From Deltaproteobacteria bacterium (GTDB taxonomy: Bacteria; Desulfobacterota; GWC2-55-46): a stretch of DNA of 64,000 nucleotides. Both the position numbers and the translations under genes were made by a program. The DNA is taken from positions 124,001 through 188,000 of the forward strand of contig JACOUO010000017.1 of NCBI GenBank assembly GCA_016177845.1, read 5' to 3'. The notes beneath the pieces are model-generated. The model saw nothing but the letters and a program-made list of their open reading frames with translations, did not search any database and had not been told where the DNA came from. Positions 28,122-37,093 of the stretch are shown one piece after another. Numbering within the stretch: position 1 is the first letter of the stretch; every line of letters begins with the position of its first letter.

Positions 28122-28137
28122 TGGCGGCATGTTTGCT
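28122..28137 (+). promoter_or_regulatory. Sigma54-like -24/-12 element
   Basis: TGGCGGCATGTTTGCT has GG and GC at exactly the 10-bp separation of sigma54 promoters. It ends 44 nt before the ATG of the hybrid kinase. The inner bases CGG instead of CAC make it imperfect. Confidence 0.38.
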
Positions 28138-28181
28138 GGGTCCTCGTAGTTTTATTATTATTCTCCAGAGATAATGAATAT

Positions 28182-30614
28182 ATGAAAACTTGGAATAACC
28201 AATCTAAATTTAATGCCCTTCAAAAACGGGTAGAAGAGCTTGAAAAACAGGTTCAGGAGCGTGATCAGCTTCTGGAGCATTTCTGTTTCCTGGCAGAGAA
28301 CTCAGCTGATTTTGTCTGGGAGGTCAACGAGGACTCTGTATATACGCATGTCAGCCCCAAAATCACTCAGTTACTCGGTTATGAAGCGCAAGAGGTAATC
28401 GGCAAAAGAAATTTTGAACTGATGCCGCCTGAAGAGAGTGAACGAGCGGCACGCGTATTTTCTGAAATGGCTTCTAACCGCAAGCCGTTCCATCTTCCGG
28501 AAAACAGGAACATCCATAAAGATGGGCGGATAATCCATATTGATACGAGTGCTGTGCCGGTCTTTGATGTAAATGGCGAGTTTCGCGGATACCGCGGCAC
28601 CGGCAGGGAAATTAAGAAAGATAACAGGGCGGATGAATTGCTCCGCTACATTGTAAACGGTACATCCTCAGTCGTGGGACAGGAATTCTTTCGTTCACTG
28701 GTTAAGCATCTCGCGTCCGCGCTGAATATGGATTTTATACTGCTTGGAGAGCTGCTTGAGGGCAGGCGGGACAGAATAAGAACTACTGCCGTATGGGCTT
28801 GCAATGATTACGCCCCGAATTTCGAGTACGACCTTGCCGATACTCCGTGCGCTAATGTTGTGGGATTGGAAATGTGCGTTTATTCCAAAGGCGTGCAGGA
28901 GCTTTTCCCAAAAGACCATTTGCTTATCGAAATGGGTATCGAGAGCTATATCGGGGTACCGCTTTTCGCTTCAGATGGCAGCGCCATGGGTATTCTTGTG
29001 GGAATACATTCCAAACCCATGAATGCTATTTCCCTTGCTGAGTCGATATTAAGCATCTTCGCTGCGCGTGCCGCGGCTGAGCTTGAGAGAAGAAAAAAAG
29101 ACGAAGAGATGAAGCTCTACAGTGAGTTGGTGGCGCACATGGCTGAAGGGGCGACTCTTATCAGGGCAAGCGACAGCAGGATAATATATACCAATCAGCA
29201 GTTTGACCAGTTGTTCGGATATGAAAAAGACGAACTGCTGGAAAGACCAGCAGAGATACTGAGCGCTCCAATTCCGGAAAAGGGCTCTTCTGAGGTTTAC
29301 GCAAATCTAATCGAGGCTGTTAAAAAATCCAGAATATGGAATGGTGAAGTTTTAAACGTTAAAAAAAATGGAAAGATCTTTTGCTCTTATACCAGTGCCT
29401 CGATGTTCGAGTCGTCCCGGTATGGGGCGGTACTGTTGTGCCTCCATCGCGATATAACCGAACGCAAGCATCTGGAAAAGGAGACATTGAAGGTACAGAA
29501 GCTCGAGTCCGTTGGTTTACTCGCCGGGGGTATTGCGCATGATTTTAATAACCTGTTAACCGGCATACTGGGCAATATCTCCCTGATAAAATACACCTCA
29601 GAAAAAGACGAGTTCATTTTTCAAAGAATTGAGCGGCTTGAGAAGGCAGCCCTGCAGGCCAGTAATCTTACAAAACAGCTCCTTACCTTCGCCAAAGGCG
29701 GAGACCCTGTTAAGGAGGTAGTTTCATTGGGAGAGCTGTTGACTGATACGGCATCCTTTGCTATCCGGGACTCAAATGTAAAATGCTCTTTTTCAATAGC
29801 GCAAGATCTGCGGCATGTAATTGCGGATCCCTGGCAAATCACTCATGTAATAAATAATCTTACCGTGAATGCGGTACAGGCAATGCCAAATGGCGGGGAA
29901 ATCCAACTGAGGGCAGAGAATATTACAGTCAAAGAAACAAGCAATCTGCCGTTGAAAAGCGGTGAATACGTAAAAATTTCAATAGAGGACAGCGGGATTG
30001 GAATCAGTGAGGAGAACCTGCAAAAGGTATTCGATCCGTATTTCACTACCAAACAAACAGGCAGCGGATTGGGATTGGCTGTATCTTATTCTATAATCAA
30101 AAACCATGACGGATACATAGGCGTCAGTTCATTGGTTGAAAAGGGTACTTCTTTTCAGATTTACCTTCCGACTTCAGATATAAAAACTGCGCCCAATACA
30201 GGTGAAGATATTACGGTAAAAGGAAAAGGCAGGATACTGATTATGGATGATGAGGAGCTGGTAAGGGATATTGCCTTGGAAGCGCTCACTTATCTCGGTT
30301 ATGATGTCCAAACCTCAAAAGAAGGCCGTCAGGCTGTAAACATGTATAAAGAAGCCATAGACAAAGGAATTCCCTTCAGTGCGGTTATAATGGACCTGAC
30401 CATTCCCGGTGGAATGGGGGGACGGGAAGCAATAATTGAACTCCTTAAATTCGACCCTAATGCCAGAGTAATTGTATCAAGCGGTTATTCAAAGGATGCG
30501 ATTTTACAGGATTACAGGAAATACGGATTCCGCGGTTTTGTAGCCAAACCATACAATATCGCCGCCTTGAGCAAGGCAGTCGACCAGGTTATAAATGATG
30601 ACCATTCTAAATGA
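28182..30614 (+). CDS. Cytoplasmic hybrid sensor histidine kinase (PAS - GAF - PAS - HisKA - HATPase - REC)
   Basis: 810 residues without membrane helices. An N-terminal coiled coil (~8-40) is followed by PAS (~40-155), GAF (~160-310), PAS (~315-430) and HisKA with H453 in [14 protein letters not shown]. HATPase has LTVNAVQAMPNGG and GSGLGLAVS. The C-terminal REC (~690-805) has phospho-Asp in VIMDLTIPGG and Lys in VAKPYN. The GAF and PAS domains could bind a small ligand or cofactor. No dedicated output regulator is adjacent, so phosphotransfer may end on its own REC or pass to a separate partner. Confidence 0.92.
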   Translation: MKTWNNQSKFNALQKRVEELEKQVQERDQLLEHFCFLAENSADFVWEVNEDSVYTHVSPKITQLLGYEAQEVIGKRNFELMPPEESERAARVFSEMASNRKPFHLPENRNIHKDGRIIHIDTSAVPVFDVNGEFRGYRGTGREIKKDNRADELLRYIVNGTSSVVGQEFFRSLVKHLASALNMDFILLGELLEGRRDRIRTTAVWACNDYAPNFEYDLADTPCANVVGLEMCVYSKGVQELFPKDHLLIEMGIESYIGVPLFASDGSAMGILVGIHSKPMNAISLAESILSIFAARAAAELERRKKDEEMKLYSELVAHMAEGATLIRASDSRIIYTNQQFDQLFGYEKDELLERPAEILSAPIPEKGSSEVYANLIEAVKKSRIWNGEVLNVKKNGKIFCSYTSASMFESSRYGAVLLCLHRDITERKHLEKETLKVQKLESVGLLAGGIAHDFNNLLTGILGNISLIKYTSEKDEFIFQRIERLEKAALQASNLTKQLLTFAKGGDPVKEVVSLGELLTDTASFAIRDSNVKCSFSIAQDLRHVIADPWQITHVINNLTVNAVQAMPNGGEIQLRAENITVKETSNLPLKSGEYVKISIEDSGIGISEENLQKVFDPYFTTKQTGSGLGLAVSYSIIKNHDGYIGVSSLVEKGTSFQIYLPTSDIKTAPNTGEDITVKGKGRILIMDDEELVRDIALEALTYLGYDVQTSKEGRQAVNMYKEAIDKGIPFSAVIMDLTIPGGMGGREAIIELLKFDPNARVIVSSGYSKDAILQDYRKYGFRGFVAKPYNIAALSKAVDQVINDDHSK

Positions 30615-30797
30615 GAAAAAACAGTTGTCTGAGGTTTTTTTCAAGTCGGATTTTTTAAATTCAGGAATAATCCATACAAAATCCTTCATAAACAGCTTTA
30701 AATCAGTAGTCCTTTCATTATGCTTCTTTCATAAAAGGCATTGTTAAGCTTTTTGCCTTGATAAAGTTCTGTTTACCATATCAGCAAGGAGCTGCTT

Positions 30798-32579
30798 GTG
30801 ACCAACTTGCGTGCGAAAACAAAAGAAGAGCTTCTTTTGGAAGTGGCTGAGCTCCGGCAAAAGCTGGACTCAGAGATGCTTGAGCGTAAAAAGACAGAGG
30901 CCGAGCATGAGCTGAATGCCGGGAGATTGAACGCTCTCGTAAAGCTTAATCAAATGGAAGATGCGCCGCTTGCCGAGATAGCGGATTTTGTGCTGGAACA
31001 AGGCGTAAGGCTCACGAAGAGCAATCTCGGCTTCATCTCCTTCGTAAGCATGGATGAGACTGTAATAACTATCCACGCATGGTCAAAAACGGCTATGGAG
31101 CAATGCAGATTAGTAGACAAGCCTATTATTTATGAAGTTGAAAAAACAGGCCTCTGGGGTGAACCGATAAGGCAAAGAAGAGTAATAATCGTGAACGACT
31201 ATAGCGCCCCGAATCAACTCAAAAGGAGCTATCCAGAGGGGCATGTGCCTGTCACCCGTTTCATGGGCGTTCCCTTGTTTGACGGGAAGAAGATCGTAGC
31301 CCTTGCCGGGCTGAGCAATAAGGAGACGGAATACAACGAAACCGATGCCCTGCAGATAAGGCTCCTTATGGAAGGCATGTGGAGGCTTACCCAAAAGGTC
31401 GAGATAACAAAAGAAAAAGAAAACCTTCAAAAACAGCTCTTCCAGTCGCAGAAAATGGAAGCTCTTGGCGAGCTTGCCGGCGGCATTGCCCATGACTTCA
31501 ATAATATAATCACGGTTATCAAGGTGCTGAGCGGCATGGCATTAAGCCAGACCCCTGAGGAGAATCAGTCGCACGACCTGCTCAAAAAAATAAACGAAGC
31601 GGCGAGAAGGGCTGAGAGCATCACCAGGCAGCTTCTCATATTAAGCAGGAGAAACCCTCCGGATTTCAAGCCGCTGGGCATCAATGAGGTAGTAAAAGAT
31701 CTGACAGGCATGCTCGTCCATCTTCTAAGGAAAAATATTACGCTGAATGCGGAACTTGATAAAAACCTCCGGGAGGTAATAGCCGATAAGGGCAACATTC
31801 AGCAGTTGGTCTTAAACCTTATCATGAACGCAAGGGATGCCATCTACCGTAAAGGAGAGATAACGATTAGGACGGAAAACTTTGAACTTGATGCGGGGAG
31901 TGCGCAGGACTCTTCGTATTCCGGGAAGTTCATCTGCCTTACTGTCGAGGATACGGGAAAGGGGATGGAAAGAGAAGTCATGGACCATATCTTCGAGCCT
32001 CTCTTTACTACAAAGGGAATAGGCAAGGGCACTGGATTGGGTCTTGTAGTCGTTGACAATATAGTAAAGCAGCATAATGGATGGATTACTGTTTCAAGCG
32101 ATCTCGGGAAAGGTTCTTCGTTCAAGATCTATTTCCCCGCTGTTCCTCAAGAGGCGGCACAGGCAACGGAGAAAAAGAAGCCAAGCGACCTGCAAGGCCG
32201 CGGAAAAAGGGTCCTTTATGTCGAAGATGAGAAAATGCTTAGGAAATCCGTCGCAATGCTGCTCTCAAAACACGGCTACTCTGTTTACGAAGCTTCCAAT
32301 GTGAAAGACGCGGAAGAAATCTTTGAGAGGGAAAATGGCAGGTTTGACCTTTTATTTACTGATACGGTACTTACAGATGAGAATGGAATAGTCCTGATTG
32401 AAAGGCTCAGGGCAAAAAACAAGGAGTTGCGCGTTCTGCTTACCAGCGGGTATCTTGACATAGATTGCCACTGGCCGGAAATAAAGTCAAAGGGCTATGG
32501 CTTCCTCCAAAAGCCGTATGAGCCTGTTACGCTCCTTCATACTTTTCGTGAGGTCTGTACTGAGGTGAAATTATTGTAA
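30798..32579 (+). CDS. Cytoplasmic hybrid sensor histidine kinase (GAF - HisKA - HATPase - REC)
   Basis: 593 residues from GTG 30798, six bases after AAGGAG. A coiled-coil start (~5-40) is followed by a GAF domain (~45-200) with [15 protein letters not shown] and [17 protein letters not shown]. HisKA has H232 in [14 protein letters not shown]. HATPase has LIMNARDAI and [12 protein letters not shown] (~465-585) has Asp in [13 protein letters not shown] and Lys in LQKPYE. The 183-nt gap to the previous kinase suggests its own promoter. The signal sensed is unknown. Confidence 0.92.
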   Translation: MTNLRAKTKEELLLEVAELRQKLDSEMLERKKTEAEHELNAGRLNALVKLNQMEDAPLAEIADFVLEQGVRLTKSNLGFISFVSMDETVITIHAWSKTAMEQCRLVDKPIIYEVEKTGLWGEPIRQRRVIIVNDYSAPNQLKRSYPEGHVPVTRFMGVPLFDGKKIVALAGLSNKETEYNETDALQIRLLMEGMWRLTQKVEITKEKENLQKQLFQSQKMEALGELAGGIAHDFNNIITVIKVLSGMALSQTPEENQSHDLLKKINEAARRAESITRQLLILSRRNPPDFKPLGINEVVKDLTGMLVHLLRKNITLNAELDKNLREVIADKGNIQQLVLNLIMNARDAIYRKGEITIRTENFELDAGSAQDSSYSGKFICLTVEDTGKGMEREVMDHIFEPLFTTKGIGKGTGLGLVVVDNIVKQHNGWITVSSDLGKGSSFKIYFPAVPQEAAQATEKKKPSDLQGRGKRVLYVEDEKMLRKSVAMLLSKHGYSVYEASNVKDAEEIFERENGRFDLLFTDTVLTDENGIVLIERLRAKNKELRVLLTSGYLDIDCHWPEIKSKGYGFLQKPYEPVTLLHTFREVCTEVKLL

Positions 32580-32958
32580 ACTGTTAAAATTGAGATGTAG
32601 ATGGCAGTATCACGGTTTGGGGCGGTTTAGGTTTCGACCCGTTACTTCCGCGAAATATCTTACAATGACGACTGGATTTCTTTCCTAAAATCCCCTATTT
32701 TGCTGTATCCCCCGTTAAAAGACAATTTTAAAATTGAGTTACAGGCCCTTGTTTTGACATATTTGTCCGAAGTTAGAGTTGCTCCTGTTGCTTACGGACG
32801 GCTCTCACCACCCCTTTGTGATGCTTGCCAAAATGCGCTTACTTTAGTACCATAAGCTGCAACATGCCATTTTAAAATATGCCTGAGATCAACAGTACCC
32901 GGACAGGCATAATGGGTTTGCGAGCCAATCCAAATAATGAGTACGGACACCCCGATAC
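32580..32958. other. Intergenic region, nothing recognisable
   Basis: 379 nt between two hybrid kinase genes. There is no ORF of note and no RNA structure. One TTGACA at ~32755 has no matching -10 at usual spacing. The following kinase lacks a good SD. Confidence 0.4.
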
Positions 32959-35544
32959 ATGAAATCTGAGAGACGACACGAAGAATCTGTATTTTTATTT
33001 CTGCTTGCGATTCTGATCCTGCTCGCCGTGCTCCCCTGCGTAGTCATAAGCTACATCATATACAATTTAGACCGCTCCAGACATATAGAACAAACCGCCG
33101 TACTTCTGAATAGTTTGGCGGCTGACCGTGAACTTACAACGCGGCTTTTAATAGAAAAGCAGCGTGACGCACTGTATTTTCTTTCGAAAGACCCTAATAC
33201 AGTGCGTTTAGCCGGTGAGCTGGCTGAAAAAGAGAGGCCAACAAACGACTCCCTTGAGCAGATGGCGAAACGGAGCCCTTTTTTTATCGGGTTATCTGCC
33301 ATCGATACTGAAACGGGAAGGTATCGTACAGCCGGCACATTCCCTGAAGAAGTGATGAAGCGGTTGGCGCCGGAGATGAAAAAGAACCAAGGAAAATCAT
33401 TTGTGCGCACTGAAACCCTGCCAAGTGGAGAAAGGGTGCTGCTGATAGGCCAATTGATTCAGGAGTCTGATAAGTCCGAGCATGGCGGGGTCTTGCTGGG
33501 CCTTGTCAGGTTCGCTATTTTTAATGATTTGTTTGAAAACACAAGCATGCTGGGCACTACCGGTGAGAGTTTTCTGACCGATTCTGACGGGGTCGCATTG
33601 ACGAAGCTTCGGTATTCTTCCCATAAAAAAATGGGGCATCCCATAAACGCAAAAGCTATGCAGGATTGCCTTGCCGGGAACAGTAAGGAATTTGTCATTA
33701 CGCAGGATTATCTCGATGCCCTTACCGCTATGTCCTACAGGCCGGTGCAGGGCTTTGGCGGATGCGTGATGGTGCATATGCGAGAATCCGAGGTAATGGC
33801 TCCCATCAGTGTCCTTAGAAGGATGATAATCGCTGTCGTAGCTACGATGATAACGGCTGTCGCTCTGATGGCTTTTTTAGTTGTCAGGAAATTGCTGTTG
33901 ATGGAAAAAGTGCGCAAGCAGCTCGAAGGGGATCTGGCCAAGCATGTCAGCCTGATGGAGGCAACCGTCGCAGAGCGCACCATCGAACTGAAAAATGAAA
34001 TTAAAGGGCGAATAGACGCGGAACTCAAACTTCGGGAGAATGAGGCTTTTCTTGAGAATATAGTTCATAACGTACATGAGGTCATATTTGCGGTCAATGT
34101 TGAAGCTGATGGCGGTTTTAGGTTTATGTGGTGCAATGCCAACGGGGAGAGGATGATAGGCGCTAAATCCTCAGACGCGTCAGGCCGTACTTTGGTAGAG
34201 GTGTTTGGGCCTGAAATAGGAGGGCGGCTTGCGGGCCATCATTCAGAATGCATTGAAAAGAAAGCTGTCATCGACTATGAAGAAATCTTTAATGCTCCCA
34301 ATGCCCAAATGGTTTTATTGACAACAATGGTCCCGGTAACGGATGAAACAGGGCGTGTCGTACAGATAATAAGCTCTTCCATGGACGTAACGGAAAGGAA
34401 GAAGCTTGAAAGCGACATGATAAAGTCCCAGAAGCTTGAATCCCTCGGAGTGCTTGCCGGAGGCATTGCGCATGACTTCAACAACCTTCTTGCAGTGATG
34501 CGGCTCAATATATCAATGTTGAAGCACAGCGCTGTATTTGACGCTGATAGCCTTGAGATGATTAAACTTGTTGACAATTCCACTGCTATGGCGACCAATC
34601 TCACAAATCAGCTCCTGACATTCGCAAAGGGAGGCAAGCCGGTGATGAAGCCCTTCTCTGTAAGCGAGTTCCTTCGTGAAGTGGCCCAATTTTCCCTGAG
34701 TGGCACAAAAACGAGCTGTAAACTTAATCTTGCAGCAGGGCTGTTTGATATCGAGGGGGACCGCGGACAGATGACGCAGGTCATCAATAACATGCTTATC
34801 AACGCAGATCAGGCCATGCCGCAGGGAGGCATTGTAACGCTGTCGGCTGAAAATATTGAGGTCGCCGGCATTGACAAGGGCCTGCCGCTTAAGCAGGGGA
34901 AATATGTAAAGATAACGATAGAAGACCAAGGCATCGGTATTCCCGAGGAAAACCTCTCCAGAATTTTCGACCCTTATTTTACGACTAAGAAGGAGGGCAG
35001 CGGTCTTGGGCTTGCCAGTTCGTACTCGATAATTAAGAATCACAATGGCCATATCTCAGTAAAGTCACGCGGCAACAACGGAGCCGTATTCGAGATCTTT
35101 GTTCCTGCCCTGCCTAAACAGGCCTCTTATGAGTCCAATGATACAGATGTCTTGGTGAAAGGCTCCGGCAGGGTGCTTGTAATGGATGATGACGATATCG
35201 TAAGGAGTTCGGTATGCAAGGCGCTCAAGACGCTTGGATACGCTGCTGCCGCTGCCGCAAATGGTCAGGACGCTGTCCTTAAATACAAAGAGGCCCTGGA
35301 AAACAACAAACGCTTTGATGCCGTTATCCTGGATTTGACCGTAACCACAGGCATGGGCGGTGAGGAGGCAGTCACGAAGATACTGCAATTGGACCGCTCG
35401 GCAAAAGTGTTTGTTTCAAGCGGTTATTCAAACAACTCTGTGATAGCTAATTTTAAACAATATGGTTTCTGCGGCTTTTTGAAAAAGCCATATGACGCAT
35501 TGGAGCTTGAGAGAGAGCTGCTATCCTGTTCGACACGAACATAA
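32959..35544 (+). CDS. Membrane hybrid sensor histidine kinase (Cache-like - PAS - HisKA - HATPase - REC)
   Basis: 861 residues. Helix 1 (~12-35) and helix 2 (~275-300) flank a periplasmic domain of ~240 residues that resembles Cache sensors (GTTGESFLTDSDGVAL, then KSLVTQDYxD-like FVITQDYLDALTAM). A coiled linker and PAS (~355-475) follow. HisKA has H505 in [14 protein letters not shown], and HATPase has LINADQAMPQGG. REC (~740-855) has Asp in VILDLTVTTG and Lys in LKKPYD. It probably senses a small molecule in the periplasm. It is the kinase nearest the electron-transfer genes, though 420 nt away. Confidence 0.9.
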   Translation: MKSERRHEESVFLFLLAILILLAVLPCVVISYIIYNLDRSRHIEQTAVLLNSLAADRELTTRLLIEKQRDALYFLSKDPNTVRLAGELAEKERPTNDSLEQMAKRSPFFIGLSAIDTETGRYRTAGTFPEEVMKRLAPEMKKNQGKSFVRTETLPSGERVLLIGQLIQESDKSEHGGVLLGLVRFAIFNDLFENTSMLGTTGESFLTDSDGVALTKLRYSSHKKMGHPINAKAMQDCLAGNSKEFVITQDYLDALTAMSYRPVQGFGGCVMVHMRESEVMAPISVLRRMIIAVVATMITAVALMAFLVVRKLLLMEKVRKQLEGDLAKHVSLMEATVAERTIELKNEIKGRIDAELKLRENEAFLENIVHNVHEVIFAVNVEADGGFRFMWCNANGERMIGAKSSDASGRTLVEVFGPEIGGRLAGHHSECIEKKAVIDYEEIFNAPNAQMVLLTTMVPVTDETGRVVQIISSSMDVTERKKLESDMIKSQKLESLGVLAGGIAHDFNNLLAVMRLNISMLKHSAVFDADSLEMIKLVDNSTAMATNLTNQLLTFAKGGKPVMKPFSVSEFLREVAQFSLSGTKTSCKLNLAAGLFDIEGDRGQMTQVINNMLINADQAMPQGGIVTLSAENIEVAGIDKGLPLKQGKYVKITIEDQGIGIPEENLSRIFDPYFTTKKEGSGLGLASSYSIIKNHNGHISVKSRGNNGAVFEIFVPALPKQASYESNDTDVLVKGSGRVLVMDDDDIVRSSVCKALKTLGYAAAAAANGQDAVLKYKEALENNKRFDAVILDLTVTTGMGGEEAVTKILQLDRSAKVFVSSGYSNNSVIANFKQYGFCGFLKKPYDALELERELLSCSTRT

Positions 35545-35966
35545 TGCTTATATCAGCTCCTTATTATAACTTTTTTATCAATTGTCTCTCATTTTAGATA
35601 AGCTCTCAAAACCCACAGAATAAAAACCTCTGGGTTTTGAGTTATATAAATGCCGATTATTAATAACGATTCTCAGATTTTTACTAAAAAATGCTTATAA
35701 TTAATTTTTCTAATCGTATTTTAATCTATTCAGGATTATAATCCGTCACAAGTTATTTCAGGCTTATGGACAGTCGACACACCATAGCCACATACACGGG
35801 AGTGCAAGTGATATACACAAGAACGCACAGGATTTTATTCTGTGTTTAGTTTTATGTGTTTTATTCTGCAAAACTCCTTTATTTTTTTCTTGGGCGGTGT
35901 TCTTTTAAATCAAATAGTTTAAATTTTTAGTGTCATCCAGAGTTTTAGGCGGAGTTTCTAAGGAAA
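35545..35966. other. Intergenic region before the cytochrome operon
   Basis: 422 AT-rich nt without a gene. It contains the long inverted repeat at 35605-35641 and a small hairpin CACAG...CTGTG near 35835. It is the only plausible control region for the cytochrome b/multihaem/porin operon, but I see no convincing -35/-10 pair. Confidence 0.5.
35605..35641. other. 11-bp inverted repeat (hairpin)
   Basis: CTCAAAACCCA and TGGGTTTTGAG are perfectly complementary around a 15-nt loop, 60 nt after the last kinase. The T-tract expected of a terminator is missing on the plus strand. It could be a factor-dependent terminator, an RNA-stability hairpin or a protein-binding site. Confidence 0.5.
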
Positions 35967-37022
35967 ATGCGAGAGCAGGAATCAGCAATAGACGGCATAT
36001 CGACCCAAAAGGCTGAGTTGGGAAAGGCTATTAAAAAAAAGCCCTATGTATTCGAGTGGGTACTCATATCTTTGGTGATTGTTATTCTGGCATTAGGAGG
36101 CTATGAGAGCGTTACCCAAAAGAACTATCCGGGCTTAAGTTTTTTAAGCGTCCTTCATTCCTTCGGCTATCTTAAGCCGTATCCCATCCTTTATGAGCCC
36201 AGCAAGGGTATATGGCACCCTATCGGCTGGGTCGGCTCAGGTATGATGGTTGTCATGATGCTCTACAGCGTCAGGAAGCGTTTTTCTTTTTTAAATTCCT
36301 TCGGTTCCATGCGCAATTGGCTCCATGCCCATATGTTCCTCGGCATAGTCGGACCGGTGCTTGTCACTCTCCATACTACATTTAAATTTCACGGCCTTAT
36401 CGCGACGAGTTTCTATTGCATGATTGTCACGATGGTATTCGGGATTATCGGCAGGTACATATATGTGCAGATACCGAGGGGCATTTCAGGCGCAGAGCTT
36501 GGGGCAAAAGAGATTGAAAAAGAGGTGGAGGAGCTTGATAAAGAGTTCGGCGCAACTTTAAGCAGGGCGCATCTTACCAACCTTTTGGATGAGCTTGGCG
36601 TAAAAGACCCGAACAGGTTTTTGAAAGCAGTGGAGGGTGAAAGGCCTGAAGGGGCAAGTGCGGGAACAGGAACTCTTTCCAGCCTTGTTAATGAAATACA
36701 GGCGGCCAATGACGCTTCGAAATACAAGAGCACGCCTCTTGCGCTATTTTCCATGGTCAAGGCGGATATCATCAACATATTCCGGGTCATGCGCTTCAAA
36801 AGAATGCTCAGGGATACCTACAAGGTTGAACGCAGGAAGAGGAAAGAGGTCGTCGCGGTATTAAAGAAAAAGGCCGTGCTTATAAGGCGGAAAAATTTCC
36901 TTTTTACCTCGCATAAGCTTCTCCACCACTGGCATGTGCTCCATGTGCCGCTTGCGGCTGTCATGTTCCTGATCATGTTCCTGCACATAATGATATATTA
37001 TATGTTCAGGTCGGGCATTTAA
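35967..37022 (+). CDS. Membrane cytochrome b-like protein of an electron-export operon
   Basis: 351 residues, SD AAGGA. About five membrane helices are visible (~30-50, 88-108, 118-140, 145-165, 322-345), with a soluble helical loop at ~170-300. His pairs suited to two b haems occur in NWLHAHMFLG, VTLHTTFKFHG and HHWHVLHVPLA with FLHIMIYY. It probably takes electrons from, or gives them to, the quinone pool. Roles of this kind are known for CbcL-type and similar cytochromes in Geobacter, but I did not establish homology. Seventy-one bases separate it from the multihaem cytochrome gene. Confidence 0.75.
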   Translation: MREQESAIDGISTQKAELGKAIKKKPYVFEWVLISLVIVILALGGYESVTQKNYPGLSFLSVLHSFGYLKPYPILYEPSKGIWHPIGWVGSGMMVVMMLYSVRKRFSFLNSFGSMRNWLHAHMFLGIVGPVLVTLHTTFKFHGLIATSFYCMIVTMVFGIIGRYIYVQIPRGISGAELGAKEIEKEVEELDKEFGATLSRAHLTNLLDELGVKDPNRFLKAVEGERPEGASAGTGTLSSLVNEIQAANDASKYKSTPLALFSMVKADIINIFRVMRFKRMLRDTYKVERRKRKEVVAVLKKKAVLIRRKNFLFTSHKLLHHWHVLHVPLAAVMFLIMFLHIMIYYMFRSGI

Positions 37023-37093
37023 AAATTAAATAACTACTCAGAAAGGTCTGTGTACTGTTTACAGTTACTCCGCACTTTTTACAACTTGAGACT

